NCBI RefSeq assembly: GCF_003892345.1 | Contig: NZ_RRUE01000001.1 | Location: 1,504,078-1,568,077, forward strand | Direction of reading: 5' to 3' | Origin: Lautropia dentalis | GTDB lineage: Bacteria > Pseudomonadota > Gammaproteobacteria > Burkholderiales > Burkholderiaceae_E | DNA: 64,000 nucleotides | Part shown: positions 8,838-16,519 of the stretch, piece by piece | How positions within the stretch are numbered: the first letter of the stretch is position 1 | How the letters are laid out: every line of letters begins with the position of its first letter | Translations under genes and position numbers: made by a program | Notes under the pieces: generated by a model | What the model was told of the DNA's origin: nothing | Seen by the model: the letters and a program-made list of their open reading frames with translations, nothing else | Databases searched by the model: none

Positions 8838-9002
8838 GATGAATGTCTGAAATCAGGGGGCCGTCTGAACGTGACAGGGCAGACGGCGCATCTCCGCAGC
8901 ATGGGCAGGGCTGTCCCGGCCAGCAGTCACCTCACTGGCCGCAGGATCCTGCAACCCCCAGATTTTGCACCAAACCAAAACGCCCGTTGTGCCGACCACG
9001 CA

Positions 9003-10043
9003 CTATTCCCAATCGCGCTCCGGCAGTTCGGCTTTCAGACGTTGACCGTCATGCCGGTCACCCACCTGCACCAGAAAATCGACGAAGTCGTCCAGGGTTT
9101 TCCCGTCTCCTGTGCCGGCCGCAGCCACACACCGTCCATCCTTCACCAGCGCGCCGAACGCCTCGCCCAGCGCATCCAGCAGCTGCCGCACCGCCGGCCT
9201 CATGCCCCGGCGCGACGCGAACACGGCCTGCACCTGTCCCGGCTCCGGCTGCCAGCCGGGCAGCAGCGGCAGCAGGTCGCCTCGCTGCAGATCGTCGAAG
9301 ATCATCATCAGCGGCAGGATGGCGCAGCCCGCACCGGCCAGCGCTGCACAGCGCAGCACCGCCACATCGTCCACCACCAGCCGCGGCACATGCGGTATCT
9401 GGGCCCGTTCGCCGTCGGCATTCCACAGCGTCCACACATGCCCTTCGGCGCGGTGCCCAAGCGACAGCGCGGGCAGGGCGGCCAGATCATCCGGCTGGGC
9501 GGGTGGTGCCGCACTGGTCAGCAGTGAGGGCGCGGCCACCAGTACATGCGGACTGATGGCCAGCACCTTCACCGTTTCCTCCAGCGGCAGCGGCGTACCG
9601 GGCGCACGGACCCGCAGCGCAATATCCACGCCCCCTTCCCACACATCCACCGGCCGGTTGGTGGCCTGGATGTGCAGGCGGATCTGCGGCCAGGCATTCA
9701 GAAAGCGCGTCAGCATGCTGCCCACCGCCGCCTGCAGCAGGGCCGGCGGACACGACAGATGCACCGTGCCTCGCGGTGCCGTGGACTGCTCGTTCACCAG
9801 CGCCTCGGCAGCCTCGGCCTCGGCCAGCATGGCGTGCGCATGGGCCAGCAGTGCATGGCCCGTGTCGGTCAGCGCAAACCGGCGCGTGGTGCGATGAAAC
9901 AGCCGTACACCCAACCGTTCCTCCAGCTGGCTGATTCGCCGGCTGAGTTTGGACTTGGGCATGCCCAGCGCCCGGCCGGCCGGCGCAAAACCGCCATGGT
10001 CGGCTACGGCGGCGAAATAAGCGAGGTCGTTGAGGTCCTGCAT
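9003..10043 (-). CDS. LysR-family transcriptional regulator
   Basis: 346 residues. MQDLNDLAYFAAVADHGGFAPAGRALGMPKSKLSRRISQLEERLGVRLFHRTTRRFALTD (quoted in parts: the start, helix-turn-helix GRALGMPKSKLSRRISQLE, and wing LGVRLFHRTTRRF) is a classic LysR winged HTH. The rest is a PBP2-type effector domain. The start at ATG 10043 is chosen over a frame extension to 10106 because family members begin at this point. It is divergent from the pirin gene across an unusually AT-rich 430-bp region and is the likely regulator of the pirin-GST-FMN reductase genes. Confidence 0.92.
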   Translation of the reverse strand: MQDLNDLAYFAAVADHGGFAPAGRALGMPKSKLSRRISQLEERLGVRLFHRTTRRFALTDTGHALLAHAHAMLAEAEAAEALVNEQSTAPRGTVHLSCPPALLQAAVGSMLTRFLNAWPQIRLHIQATNRPVDVWEGGVDIALRVRAPGTPLPLEETVKVLAISPHVLVAAPSLLTSAAPPAQPDDLAALPALSLGHRAEGHVWTLWNADGERAQIPHVPRLVVDDVAVLRCAALAGAGCAILPLMMIFDDLQRGDLLPLLPGWQPEPGQVQAVFASRRGMRPAVRQLLDALGEAFGALVKDGRCVAAAGTGDGKTLDDFVDFLVQVGDRHDGQRLKAELPERDWE

Positions 10044-10472
10044 GAGATGAGATGCCAAATGGGGAAACAAAGCTGCGTTGGCCAAAGTGCCGGTTGCCCG
10101 GGACACGAACGCAGTCAGGATCAGGAAAGGGGGCAGGAATGGACTGTCAGCGGCAGAGATGGCAGGAATTGGGGACAGATCATCGTTCTATATATGAAAC
10201 GATGAAGTGTATTTTCAGTATGTTATCAGATCAGTCGTTTGTCCTTAATATTCATTCTATACTGTTCCTGCGCCGGAACACGGTTTCGCAACACCGGCCG
10301 ATCCAGGTATCCCGGGCTGCGACACGGTCCTCGGAGCCTCTTGCACCTGAAACGGATCCGTCCAGACCACCCGGCCAGCGACGCAGCCTCTCGTCCGAAA
10401 CGAAACCCGGCGCACCTGCCCATGGCAGGTGCCCACCACGGAAAGGCCCGTGCCTTTCACAAGGAGCGAACC
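10044..10472. promoter_or_regulatory. Divergent lysR/pirin control region
   Basis: No gene is supported here. The part from about 10185 to 10265 is markedly AT-rich against its surroundings and holds a -10-like TATACT (10258-10263) reading toward the pirin gene. LysR regulators normally bind such intergenic regions at T-N11-A boxes; several fit loosely and none stands out. A leader of about 200 nt would precede the pirin start. Confidence 0.45.
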
Positions 10473-11417
10473 ATGAGCGCAACCCCGAGCACCACCACAA
10501 ACATGGTCACCCCCGTGGCCGATGCCGTCGTCCACACCTCCCCGCACCTGTCCACCGCGGCCAAGGCCATTGTCCAGATTGGCGACAAACCCGGCCGCCA
10601 CTGGGTGGGTGACGGCTTCCCGGTCCATGGCATGTTCGGCTACAACCACGGTGCCGCTGCCCGCAGCCCCTTCCTGATGATGGACTACGCCGCGCCCACC
10701 ACCTTTGCTCCCAACAGCGGCCATCCCAGAGGCGTGGGCGGGCACCCGCACCGCGGCTTCGAAACCGTGACCATCGTCTACGACGGTGAGGTCGAACACC
10801 GCGACTCCACTGGCGCTGGTGGCGTGATCGGCAAGGGGGATGTGCAATGGATGACCGCCGGGGCCGGCGTCATCCACGAAGAGTTCCACTCGGAGGCCTA
10901 CAGCCGCCGCGGTGGCCCCTTCGAGATGGTGCAGCTGTGGGTCAACCTGCCCGCGAAGGACAAGATGACCCCGGCGCGCTATCAGAGCATCACCGCCAGA
11001 CAGATTCCTGTCGTTGGCCTGGGGCAGGGGGTCGTGCGTGTCATTGCTGGTGAGTTCGACGGCCATACCGGTCCGGCCCAGACGCACACCCCAATGAATG
11101 TCTGGGACGTACGCCTGCCGGCCGGTCAGACCGCCAGCCTGCTGCAGCCCGATGGCTGGACCACCCTGCTGCTGGTGCAGGCGGGTTCCGTACAGGTCAA
11201 CGGGCAGGAAGTGACCGAAGGCCGGCTGGTCACCCTGTCGCGTGAGGGCAGTGGGCTGACGCTGGAGGCGGCAGCCGATGCCCGGGTGCTGCTGATGGCC
11301 GGTGAGCCCATCGATGAACCGGTTGCCGGCTACGGCCCCTTCGTGATGAACACCCGCGAAGAGATCCAGCAGGCCATCCTGGACTTCAACAGTGGCCGGT
11401 TCGGCGGCATGCACTGA
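10473..11417 (+). CDS. Pirin family protein
   Basis: 314 residues; AAGGAG (10461-10466) fixes ATG 10473, though the frame is open further upstream. Bicupin of the pirin family: the metal-binding motif GGHPHRGFETVTIVYDGEVEHRDS and MTAGAGVIHEEFHSE give the His/His/His/Glu site, and RRGGPFEMVQLWVNLP is the family hallmark. Bacterial pirins such as YhhW show quercetin dioxygenase activity; physiological roles are mostly unknown. The next gene begins 149 bp on, and the three genes pirin-GST-FMN reductase look like one detoxification unit controlled by the divergent LysR protein. Confidence 0.92.
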   Translation: MSATPSTTTNMVTPVADAVVHTSPHLSTAAKAIVQIGDKPGRHWVGDGFPVHGMFGYNHGAAARSPFLMMDYAAPTTFAPNSGHPRGVGGHPHRGFETVTIVYDGEVEHRDSTGAGGVIGKGDVQWMTAGAGVIHEEFHSEAYSRRGGPFEMVQLWVNLPAKDKMTPARYQSITARQIPVVGLGQGVVRVIAGEFDGHTGPAQTHTPMNVWDVRLPAGQTASLLQPDGWTTLLLVQAGSVQVNGQEVTEGRLVTLSREGSGLTLEAAADARVLLMAGEPIDEPVAGYGPFVMNTREEIQQAILDFNSGRFGGMH

Positions 11418-11566
11418 GAGATGGCGTGTGGCCAACGGGGCGCCCGCCTGGAGGCCGATGTCTGTCTGCTTCTCTTCCTGTCACGTTCATGCCACGGCCC
11501 CGGGCGCCCGCCCGGTGTCCGGTTCGTGGTAACTTCCCTGTGTCGCGAGAAGACTCGGAGAAACAC

Positions 11567-12181
11567 ATGAAACTGTTCTACAAAGCCGGCGCCTGTTCCA
11601 TGGTGCCCCACACCGCCCTGGCGTGGATCGGCAAGCCCTACGAGGCAGAAGGCGTCACCATCGAACAGATGAAGGCGCCGGCCTATCTGAAGCTCAATCC
11701 CCAGGGGGCCGTGCCGCTGCTGGTCGATGGTGAGCTGGTCGTTACGCAGAACGTTGCCATCCTGGCCTATCTCGACAGCCTGCACCCCGAAGCGAAACTG
11801 TTCGGCAGCAGCACCCCGCAGGGCAAGGCCCTGGCCTGGCGCTGGCTGGCCTTCCTGAATGCCGACGTGCACAAGGCCTTCTCGCCGCTCTTCCATGCCC
11901 CGGACTGGATGAGCGACGACGTGAAGGCTGCAGCCCAGCAGGCTGCCCGCGAGCAGATCGTCAAGATGCTGAAACAGGCCGACGACCGGCTGGCCACCAC
12001 CCAATGGCTGGGGGGCGAGGACATTTCCGTGGCCGATGTGTACTGCTACGTCATTCTGCGCTGGGCGCGTGGCCTTAAACTCGACATCGGCGCCCTCAAA
12101 CGGCTGGAAGACCTCTACAACCGCGTGGCCGCCAACAAGGGTGTGCAGGCCATCTGCGCCCAGGAAGGACTGCAACCATGA
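11567..12181 (+). CDS. gst: Glutathione S-transferase, beta class
   Basis: 204 residues, CGGAG upstream of ATG 11567. MKLFYKAGACSMVPHTALA carries the beta-class cysteine (Cys10) followed by Ser; LKLNPQGAVPLLVDGE is the glutathione-binding cis-Pro segment of the thioredoxin-fold N-domain; VTQNVAILAYLDS follows. The C-terminal half is all-helical with the D-box-like ISVADVYCYVILRW. Conjugates glutathione to electrophiles in the cytoplasm. Overlaps the following FMN reductase by 4 bp (ATGA), so the two are translationally coupled. Confidence 0.93.
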   Translation: MKLFYKAGACSMVPHTALAWIGKPYEAEGVTIEQMKAPAYLKLNPQGAVPLLVDGELVVTQNVAILAYLDSLHPEAKLFGSSTPQGKALAWRWLAFLNADVHKAFSPLFHAPDWMSDDVKAAAQQAAREQIVKMLKQADDRLATTQWLGGEDISVADVYCYVILRWARGLKLDIGALKRLEDLYNRVAANKGVQAICAQEGLQP

Positions 12182-12771
12182 CCTCCATCCTCATCGTTTC
12201 CGGCAGCCTGCGTGCCGGCTCCTTCAACACCGCCCTGGCCAACGCCGCGGCCGAACTGGCGCCCGAAGGGGTCGAGACCACCGTCGTCACCCTGCACGGC
12301 ATCCCGCTCTACGATGGTGACATCGAATCCAGTGAAGGCATCCCTCATGCCGTGCTGCGCCTGAAAGAGAAGATTCTGGCGCACGACGGCCTGCTGCTGG
12401 CCACGCCCGAATACAACAACGGCGTGCCCGGAGTGCTGAAAAACGCCATCGACTGGGTATCCCGCGCCGACATGAAAGCCGTGTTCAACGGCCGCCCGGT
12501 GGGCCTGATGGGCGCCTCGATGGGCGGCTTCGGGACCGTTCTCGGTCAGGCCGCCTGGCTGCCCACGCTGAAGTTCCTCGGCACCGTCATCTACGGCGAA
12601 GGGGGCATGCTGCTGTCGCGTGCACAGGACACCGTGGACGGGCAGGGCAAACTGACCGACGAGGCCGCCCGGAGCAGCCTGATCAGGTTCATGGCCGGGT
12701 TTGCGGCGTTTGTGGAGAAACACAAGCTGCCGCCGGTGGAAGTGCCGGAGGGGGTGCAGCAGCAGGGGTAG
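12178..12771 (+). CDS. NADPH-dependent FMN reductase (chromate/quinone reductase type)
   Basis: 197-residue flavodoxin-fold protein. ILIVSGSLRAGSFNTALAN is the FMN phosphate loop (GSLRxxSxN) and LLATPEYNNGVPGVLKNAIDW is the second family signature. Members (ChrR, YieF, ArsH-like) reduce quinones, chromate or free flavin in the cytoplasm. The start codon overlaps the stop of the GST gene. Together with GST and pirin this suggests defence against quinones or other electrophiles, which is an inference from context. Confidence 0.92.
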   Translation: MTSILIVSGSLRAGSFNTALANAAAELAPEGVETTVVTLHGIPLYDGDIESSEGIPHAVLRLKEKILAHDGLLLATPEYNNGVPGVLKNAIDWVSRADMKAVFNGRPVGLMGASMGGFGTVLGQAAWLPTLKFLGTVIYGEGGMLLSRAQDTVDGQGKLTDEAARSSLIRFMAGFAAFVEKHKLPPVEVPEGVQQQG

Positions 12772-12919
12772 CAGGTACCCGGTCAAGGGATGATGCCAAG
12801 CCGAACCTTGACCTTGATTTCTTCGAGCCACGCATGGCGGTAGTGCCGTACCGGTTCGTATCCACGAAAACGCGAAGGCGCCCTTGTGGAACAGCGGTAT
12901 GCTGCATGGTAGGGGCGCC

Positions 12920-13462
12920 TCACAGTTCAAACGGTGAGGCCATGGAATGCTCGGCAAACAGCTCCGCCAACTGCGAGAGATTCATGCCCATCGTCTTGGC
13001 TGCCTTGCGTGCCGACAGTTGGCCATGGTCGATGGCACGATGCAGCATGCCGACAAAGGAGGGTGAGAAGCGCTTGGGTGCAGGAGAATGAGCAAGCCGC
13101 TGTCGTTCGGCTTTCAGTGCCTCTACCATGGACTTGTCGATCCAGCGCAGATTGAACAGACGCCAGGCCAGTGCAGAAGGCGCTACCCGCAGCTGGGCTG
13201 CGATGTCGGCCAGATAGGCTGAATCGTCAGTACGACGCTGGTCGATGAGCTGACTCAGGGCTGCAGTGGGCATGAGCAGCGCTGCTGCAAAACTGTTGGC
13301 CAGCTGCTCGATACGTTTGCCACGAGCACGATCTTCAAGAGAATTCGATTCCCGATGCTCGGGCTGCATGGCGTCCCATGTAAGTGCGTGGAACAGCTCG
13401 TGGGCCAGATCGTAATAGCGCCGGGCAAGTGGCTCATTGCAGGGCTGGCGGCAAGGAAGCAA
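12920..13462 (-). pseudogene. ImmA/IrrE-family metallopeptidase, 5'-truncated
   Basis: 180 residues. YYDLAHELFHALTWDAM contains the zinc HExxH motif (HELFH), and EQLANSFAAALLMP supplies the downstream Glu helix typical of ImmA/IrrE (COG2856). The remainder (LRVAPSALAWRLFNLRWIDK, then RKAAKTMGMNLSQLAELFAEH) is a helical tail with HTH flavour. Family members normally carry an N-terminal XRE-type HTH and about 100 more residues before the HExxH. Here recognisable coding begins only at NEPLARRYYD (about 13438), exactly where the remnant of another gene begins on the opposite strand. The few residues upstream look random, so a usable start is doubtful. Confidence 0.75.
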
Positions 13463-13617
13463 AGCTCTGGTTGTACCCCTCTGTGCGGATTGCTTTCTGT
13501 GACGGGTTTTCCCGGGTGGAGCAGGTAGAACTGGTTCTTGTGGTGGAGTTGCATGTCGAAACCATCAGGAGCGCATGGAATGGGCACTTCGGTGAAAGCG
13601 ACGACGGTTCGCTTTGA
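13450..13617 (+). pseudogene. DUF4160 protein, 5'-truncated remnant
   Basis: The frame GKEAKLWLYPSVRIAFCDGF followed by helix-forming residues and RSAWNGHFGES resembles the C-terminal half of DUF4160 proteins (motif 'KxAKFWLxP...N.GF...EL..I...I......AWN'). The first half, including the usual start and the RxHxH region, is missing. The frame ends at 13617, overlapping the start of the DUF2442 gene, which is the usual partner of DUF4160. No start codon or ribosome-binding site is seen. Confidence 0.6.
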
Positions 13618-13846
13618 TGACGACACGATGTGGGTGGACCTTTCGGATGGTCGGACCATCGGGGTGCCACTTGCGTGGTTTCCGCGGTTGCTGAAGGCCA
13701 CGCCGAAGCAGCGTGCACAGGTGGAGATTGGCAACTACGGCCTGCATTGGGAGGCTATTGACGAGGATGTGTCGGTGGCTGGGCTGCTGGCAGGCCAGGG
13801 AGACCAGACACGGCTGGGGCGTGCTGCAATGAACCTGATGGCATGA
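13580..13846 (+). CDS. DUF2442 domain protein
   Basis: 88 residues; AGGAG (13567-13571) lies 8 nt before ATG 13580. KATTVRFDDDTMWVDLSDGR, then GVPLAWFPRLLKATPKQRAQ and GLHWEAIDEDVSVAGLLAG is a complete DUF2442 domain. DUF2442 and DUF4160 genes occur as adjacent pairs and are suspected toxin-antitoxin or phage-related modules, with no firm biochemical role. Here the partner DUF4160 is broken, so this is probably a leftover half of the pair. Confidence 0.85.
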   Translation: MGTSVKATTVRFDDDTMWVDLSDGRTIGVPLAWFPRLLKATPKQRAQVEIGNYGLHWEAIDEDVSVAGLLAGQGDQTRLGRAAMNLMA

Positions 13847-13942
13847 AGACCGCTGCCCGCCCAGCGAGCTGATGTGTCATCGGAGCGGCCGGCATGACTC
13901 GCTGGCGCCCGCGGGAAAGACCACAAGAAGAAATCTCCGGGC

Positions 13943-14083
13943 ATGAGCCGTAGCCTGCCCGAGGGGCGGCATCACCCCCAGGCAGCGGTACGCCATTACC
14001 GCCTGATCACTCTACTTCTGATGTCGATCAAAAATGGGGGGATTACCCTGGAGTTCGGGTCGGCGGATCTGGAGAGGCTGTGA
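13943..14083 (+). CDS. Small ORF 1 of an overlapping pair (46 residues)
   Basis: The frame starts MSRSLPEGRHHPQAAVRHYR and ends ITLEFGSADLERL. It is not recognised. Its last third has the codon and residue character of real protein. The stop overlaps the GTG start of the next small frame as GTGA, the pattern of coupled genes. There is no good Shine-Dalgarno site before ATG 13943; an internal ATG at 14021 would leave only 20 residues. GC is visibly lower than in flanking core genes. Confidence 0.3.
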   Translation: MSRSLPEGRHHPQAAVRHYRLITLLLMSIKNGGITLEFGSADLERL

Positions 14084-14223
14084 ATGAAATTCGTAGCCGA
14101 CTTGATGAATTCTTTAGGGAATATGGTGCAGATGCCAGGAAGCAGAGGGTTGAAAACCGGTTGTACGGTTTTGCTCAGATAATATTGTCGCTGCTGTCCT
14201 GGATTCGAGGGCTGTTTGGCTAA
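14080..14223 (+). CDS. Small ORF 2 of an overlapping pair (47 residues)
   Basis: GTG start at 14080 preceded by GGAGAGG (14071-14077). The protein begins VNEIRSRLDEFFREYGADAR, a charged helix, and ends in an amphipathic hydrophobic helix GFAQIILSLLSWIRGLFG. It is not recognised; small size plus a terminal membrane-active-looking helix is seen in phage and toxin peptides, but that is only a resemblance. The stop lies a few bases before the tRNA terminator. The two small frames could also be one frameshifted gene. Confidence 0.35.
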   Translation: MNEIRSRLDEFFREYGADARKQRVENRLYGFAQIILSLLSWIRGLFG

Positions 14224-14226
14224 AGC

Positions 14227-14254
14227 AAAAAGGCCACCGCAAGGGTGGCCTTTT
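14227..14254 (-). terminator. Terminator downstream of tRNA-Thr
   Basis: On the minus strand AAAAGGCCACC, loop CTTGC, GGTGGCCTTTTT forms a perfect stem ending in a T-run, 9 nt after the tRNA 3' end. Confidence 0.85.
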
Positions 14255-14262
14255 CGAAAATC

Positions 14263-14338
14263 TGGTGCCGGTGAAGAGAGTCGAACTCCCGACCTTCGCA
14301 TTACGAATGCGCTGCTCTACCAACTGAGCTACACCGGC
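14263..14338 (-). tRNA. tRNA-Thr (anticodon CGU)
   Basis: 76 nt with encoded CCA. Acceptor arms GCCGGTG (5') and CACCGGC-A-CCA (3') pair fully; the D-arm contains AGCTCAGTTGGTAGAGC; the anticodon arm is GCGCA-TTCGTAA-TGCGA with anticodon CGT (reads ACG); the T-arm is TCGGG-AGTTCGAC-TCTC in standard form. Upstream on the minus strand a TAGAAT -10-like element (about 14356-14361) is present. tRNA genes are frequent integration sites, and the flanks here are accessory DNA. Confidence 0.95.
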
Positions 14339-14544
14339 AGGTGCTGCAGAAGCTGCGATTCTAACCTGAAACCGGGGAGGGTTGGCAAGTCCCCTTGCAG
14401 GAGAGGCCAGAACCGGTCGCGCCGATGACACACCAAGACTTGGAAGGCCGATAGATGGGTCCCGATTCTGAACAGGAGAGGAGGAGCTACCGGGCCGTTC
14501 AATCGCGAGGGAGGCTTGTGCTGAACTGGTACCTGCTATCTCGA

Positions 14545-14574
14545 ATGACAGCATTGCTGTAGAATTGCTGTCAT
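14545..14574 (+). promoter_or_regulatory. Palindromic operator/promoter of fitAB
   Basis: Perfect 9-bp inverted repeat ATGACAGCA (14545-14553) and TGCTGTCAT (14566-14574) with a 12-bp spacer that contains a -10-like TAGAAT (14560-14565). It ends 24 bp before fitA. FitAB complexes bind an inverted repeat of this general kind (TGCTATCA type in Neisseria) to repress their own promoter, so autoregulation is the likely role. Confidence 0.7.
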
Positions 14575-14598
14575 GTCTTCTGATTGGATCCGATTACC

Positions 14599-14856
14599 AT
14601 GGGTGTTCTCACAGTTCGAAACGTTCCTGACGATATCCACCGTGCTCTGCGCGTTCGGGCGGCCGAACATGGTCGCAGTGCTGAAGCTGAGGTGCGAGCC
14701 ATTCTCGCGTCCGTGCTCAAACCACAGGAGCGGGTCCGGGCTGGTGATGCGCTGGCGGCCATTGGCAGGGATCTTGGCCTGACTCGGGAGGACTTTGAAT
14801 TCATGGAAAGGCTGCGGGACCGTACGCCTGCTCAGCCGATGAGTTTTGACGAATGA
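14599..14856 (+). CDS. fitA: FitA-like ribbon-helix-helix antitoxin
   Basis: 85 residues from ATG 14599 (a TTG 15 bp upstream would add five). MGVLTVRNVPDDIHRALRVR then AAEHGRSAEAEVRAILASVL is the Arc/FitA-type RHH domain that dimerises on DNA; the C-terminal part (DFEFMERLRDRTPAQ) would wrap the toxin. The antitoxin neutralises the PIN toxin encoded immediately downstream, overlapping by 4 bp. Closest type is FitA of Neisseria and 'plasmid stability' StbC-like proteins. Confidence 0.9.
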   Translation: MGVLTVRNVPDDIHRALRVRAAEHGRSAEAEVRAILASVLKPQERVRAGDALAAIGRDLGLTREDFEFMERLRDRTPAQPMSFDE

Positions 14857-15272
14857 TCGTACTCGATACCAACGTGGTCTCTGAGGCCATGAAGCCGGAT
14901 TCGTCGTCTGCAGTGATGGCATGGCTCAATGAGCAGGATCTCAATACGCTCTATGTTTCAAGTGTTACACTGGCAGAGGAATTGTTTGGTATCAACGCAT
15001 TGCCTGTTGGCAAACGCCGAAATTTGCTCCATGCGGCTTTTTTGCGGCTGCTGGCCGTGTTTAATGAGCGGATTTTGCCTTTTGATGCAGAAGCGGCGCG
15101 TTGCTATGCTGATCTGGCGCTTCTTGCAAGGCAGCGCGGGCGTGGTTTCCCTGTGCCAGATGGCTATATAGCGGCTATTGCTGCGTCCCGGGGCTTTATC
15201 GTTGCATCGCGGGATACAGCGCCTTATGAAGCTGCAGGGGTTGAAGTTGTCAATCCTTGGCTTGTGGCCTGA
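14853..15272 (+). CDS. fitB: FitB/VapC-type PIN-domain toxin
   Basis: 139 residues. MIVLDTNVVSEAMKPD gives the first catalytic Asp (D5) in the DTN motif; SSVTLAEELFGI supplies the conserved Glu; FDAEAARCYADLALLARQRG and PVPDGYIAAIAASRGFIVASRDTAPYEAAG (quoted from two parts) give the later Asp residues. PIN toxins are Mg-dependent endoribonucleases. Length is normal and all acidic residues are present, so it should be active. Coupled to fitA by an ATGA overlap. Confidence 0.93.
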   Translation: MIVLDTNVVSEAMKPDSSSAVMAWLNEQDLNTLYVSSVTLAEELFGINALPVGKRRNLLHAAFLRLLAVFNERILPFDAEAARCYADLALLARQRGRGFPVPDGYIAAIAASRGFIVASRDTAPYEAAGVEVVNPWLVA

Positions 15273-15286
15273 AGGCCCGGGAAGAT

Positions 15287-16519
15287 TCAGCTTTTGGTCT
15301 GATTTTTGATCCGAAGAGGGGATGCGTGTGCAAGAAAGCTTGCAACCGTCCCCCACCGCAGTTTCACCCCCAGCTCCCGCCTGAGCCGCGCATTGCCCAG
15401 CCGTCGCGACTCCCGCATGAAGCTCATCCGCACCGCCGGCAATACCTGTTCCAGCTCGGCCTGCGACCGCCGCGGCGCCCTTGCCAGCCCGAATGCATCC
15501 GCCACCGCATCCATGTAGTCGCCCAGCGTCATCTGCGTGTCGTCCACCGCGTTGATGACCCGCTGCCGTGGCCCGCGCAGGAGGGCGATGCGGCAGATAC
15601 GTGCCAGATCGTCGGCATGGATGTGGTTGGTGATCACGTCATCCGCACGCGTCAGCACCGGTACCTGCTGCCGCAGCCGTTCCAGCGGCAGCCGGTCGCC
15701 GGCGTAGATGCCCGGCACGCGCAGGATCAGCGCCGAAACCCCCGGCTGGTGCAGCCCGCCATGGGGTCGCGCCGTGGCCGGGGAAGATGGTGATGTTTCG
15801 CGCCACGCACGCGTGCCAAAGCGCACCTGCCGCTCGGCATCCACCCGGCGCCAGGCCCGGTCGGTCAGCGGGCGGGGTGTGTCGGTCTCGTACGTCCAGG
15901 CACCTTGACGGTCTCCATAGACGCCGGTGGTGGAAATATAGACGAAGCGTTTTGCCTGCCCCCGCCCGCCATGCTGCCCGCCACCCCGTGTCCGGTCCTT
16001 GCTTCGGCGCTGGGCGGCCACGTTCAGGGGGGCCAGATAGAGCGGCGCCAGCTGGTGCACCAGCCGGGTGGATGGGTCACGTCGCTGCCTGCGCGGCGGG
16101 TAGACGGGATGACGCGTGGCCCGATGGTTCGAAAGCCCCATGCCGGCCGACAGTCGCCGGGCTGCCTGTCCGCGGGCACGGGCCAGCGCGTGCAGCCAGA
16201 AGCGCGTCAGCCGGTCGTTGATCTCGCCGTCGGCACAGTCGGGCGGCGCCAGATGCATCACCTTCGTTGCCCACGCGGTCAGGTTGCGTTTGCCGATGTC
16301 GGCCGCCTTCACCGCCATGGCCCCCGTTGCCCGCACCTTGGCCAGTGTGGCGTCTTCCCGCGCCAGCCCGATGACGCGCCAGCCGTGGTGCAGCTGTTTC
16401 ACCAGACGTTGACCTATGTCGCCACAGCCGATGATCAACAATCGTTGACGGCGAAAAACCCGCGGAACTGCGGGATAATGCCGGGTTTGTCCTGTTCTGG
16501 TTCTGACGGGAGTTGACAT
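15287..16519 (-). CDS. SDR-family NAD(P)-dependent epimerase/oxidoreductase (YeeZ-like)
   Basis: 410 residues. RLLIIGCGDIGQRLVKQLH is a Rossmann GxGxxG nucleotide motif, KRFVYISTTGVYGDRQGAW holds the Ser/Tyr active-site region of extended SDRs, and ALILRVPGIYAGDRLPLERL matches the YeeZ-like branch. Function is unknown in this branch. A non-conserved Arg/Gly-rich insertion fills residues about 110-195. Start is uncertain: ATG 16519 shares bases with the divergent ATG of the next gene (CATG, 16517-16520); coding similarity begins only at about residue 25. It converges on fitB with 14 bp between stops. Confidence 0.8.
   Translation of the reverse strand: MSTPVRTRTGQTRHYPAVPRVFRRQRLLIIGCGDIGQRLVKQLHHGWRVIGLAREDATLAKVRATGAMAVKAADIGKRNLTAWATKVMHLAPPDCADGEINDRLTRFWLHALARARGQAARRLSAGMGLSNHRATRHPVYPPRRQRRDPSTRLVHQLAPLYLAPLNVAAQRRSKDRTRGGGQHGGRGQAKRFVYISTTGVYGDRQGAWTYETDTPRPLTDRAWRRVDAERQVRFGTRAWRETSPSSPATARPHGGLHQPGVSALILRVPGIYAGDRLPLERLRQQVPVLTRADDVITNHIHADDLARICRIALLRGPRQRVINAVDDTQMTLGDYMDAVADAFGLARAPRRSQAELEQVLPAVRMSFMRESRRLGNARLRRELGVKLRWGTVASFLAHASPLRIKNQTKS

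Noticed and set aside
12887..12919. GGCGCCC/GGGCGCC hairpin after the truncated peptidase as a terminator
   Set aside because: Long loop and no T-run on either strand; not distinguishable from chance in GC-rich DNA.
14263..15272. Complete integrative element at tRNA-Thr
   Set aside because: No integrase gene and no direct repeat of the tRNA end were found inside the window, so only an accessory patch can be claimed.
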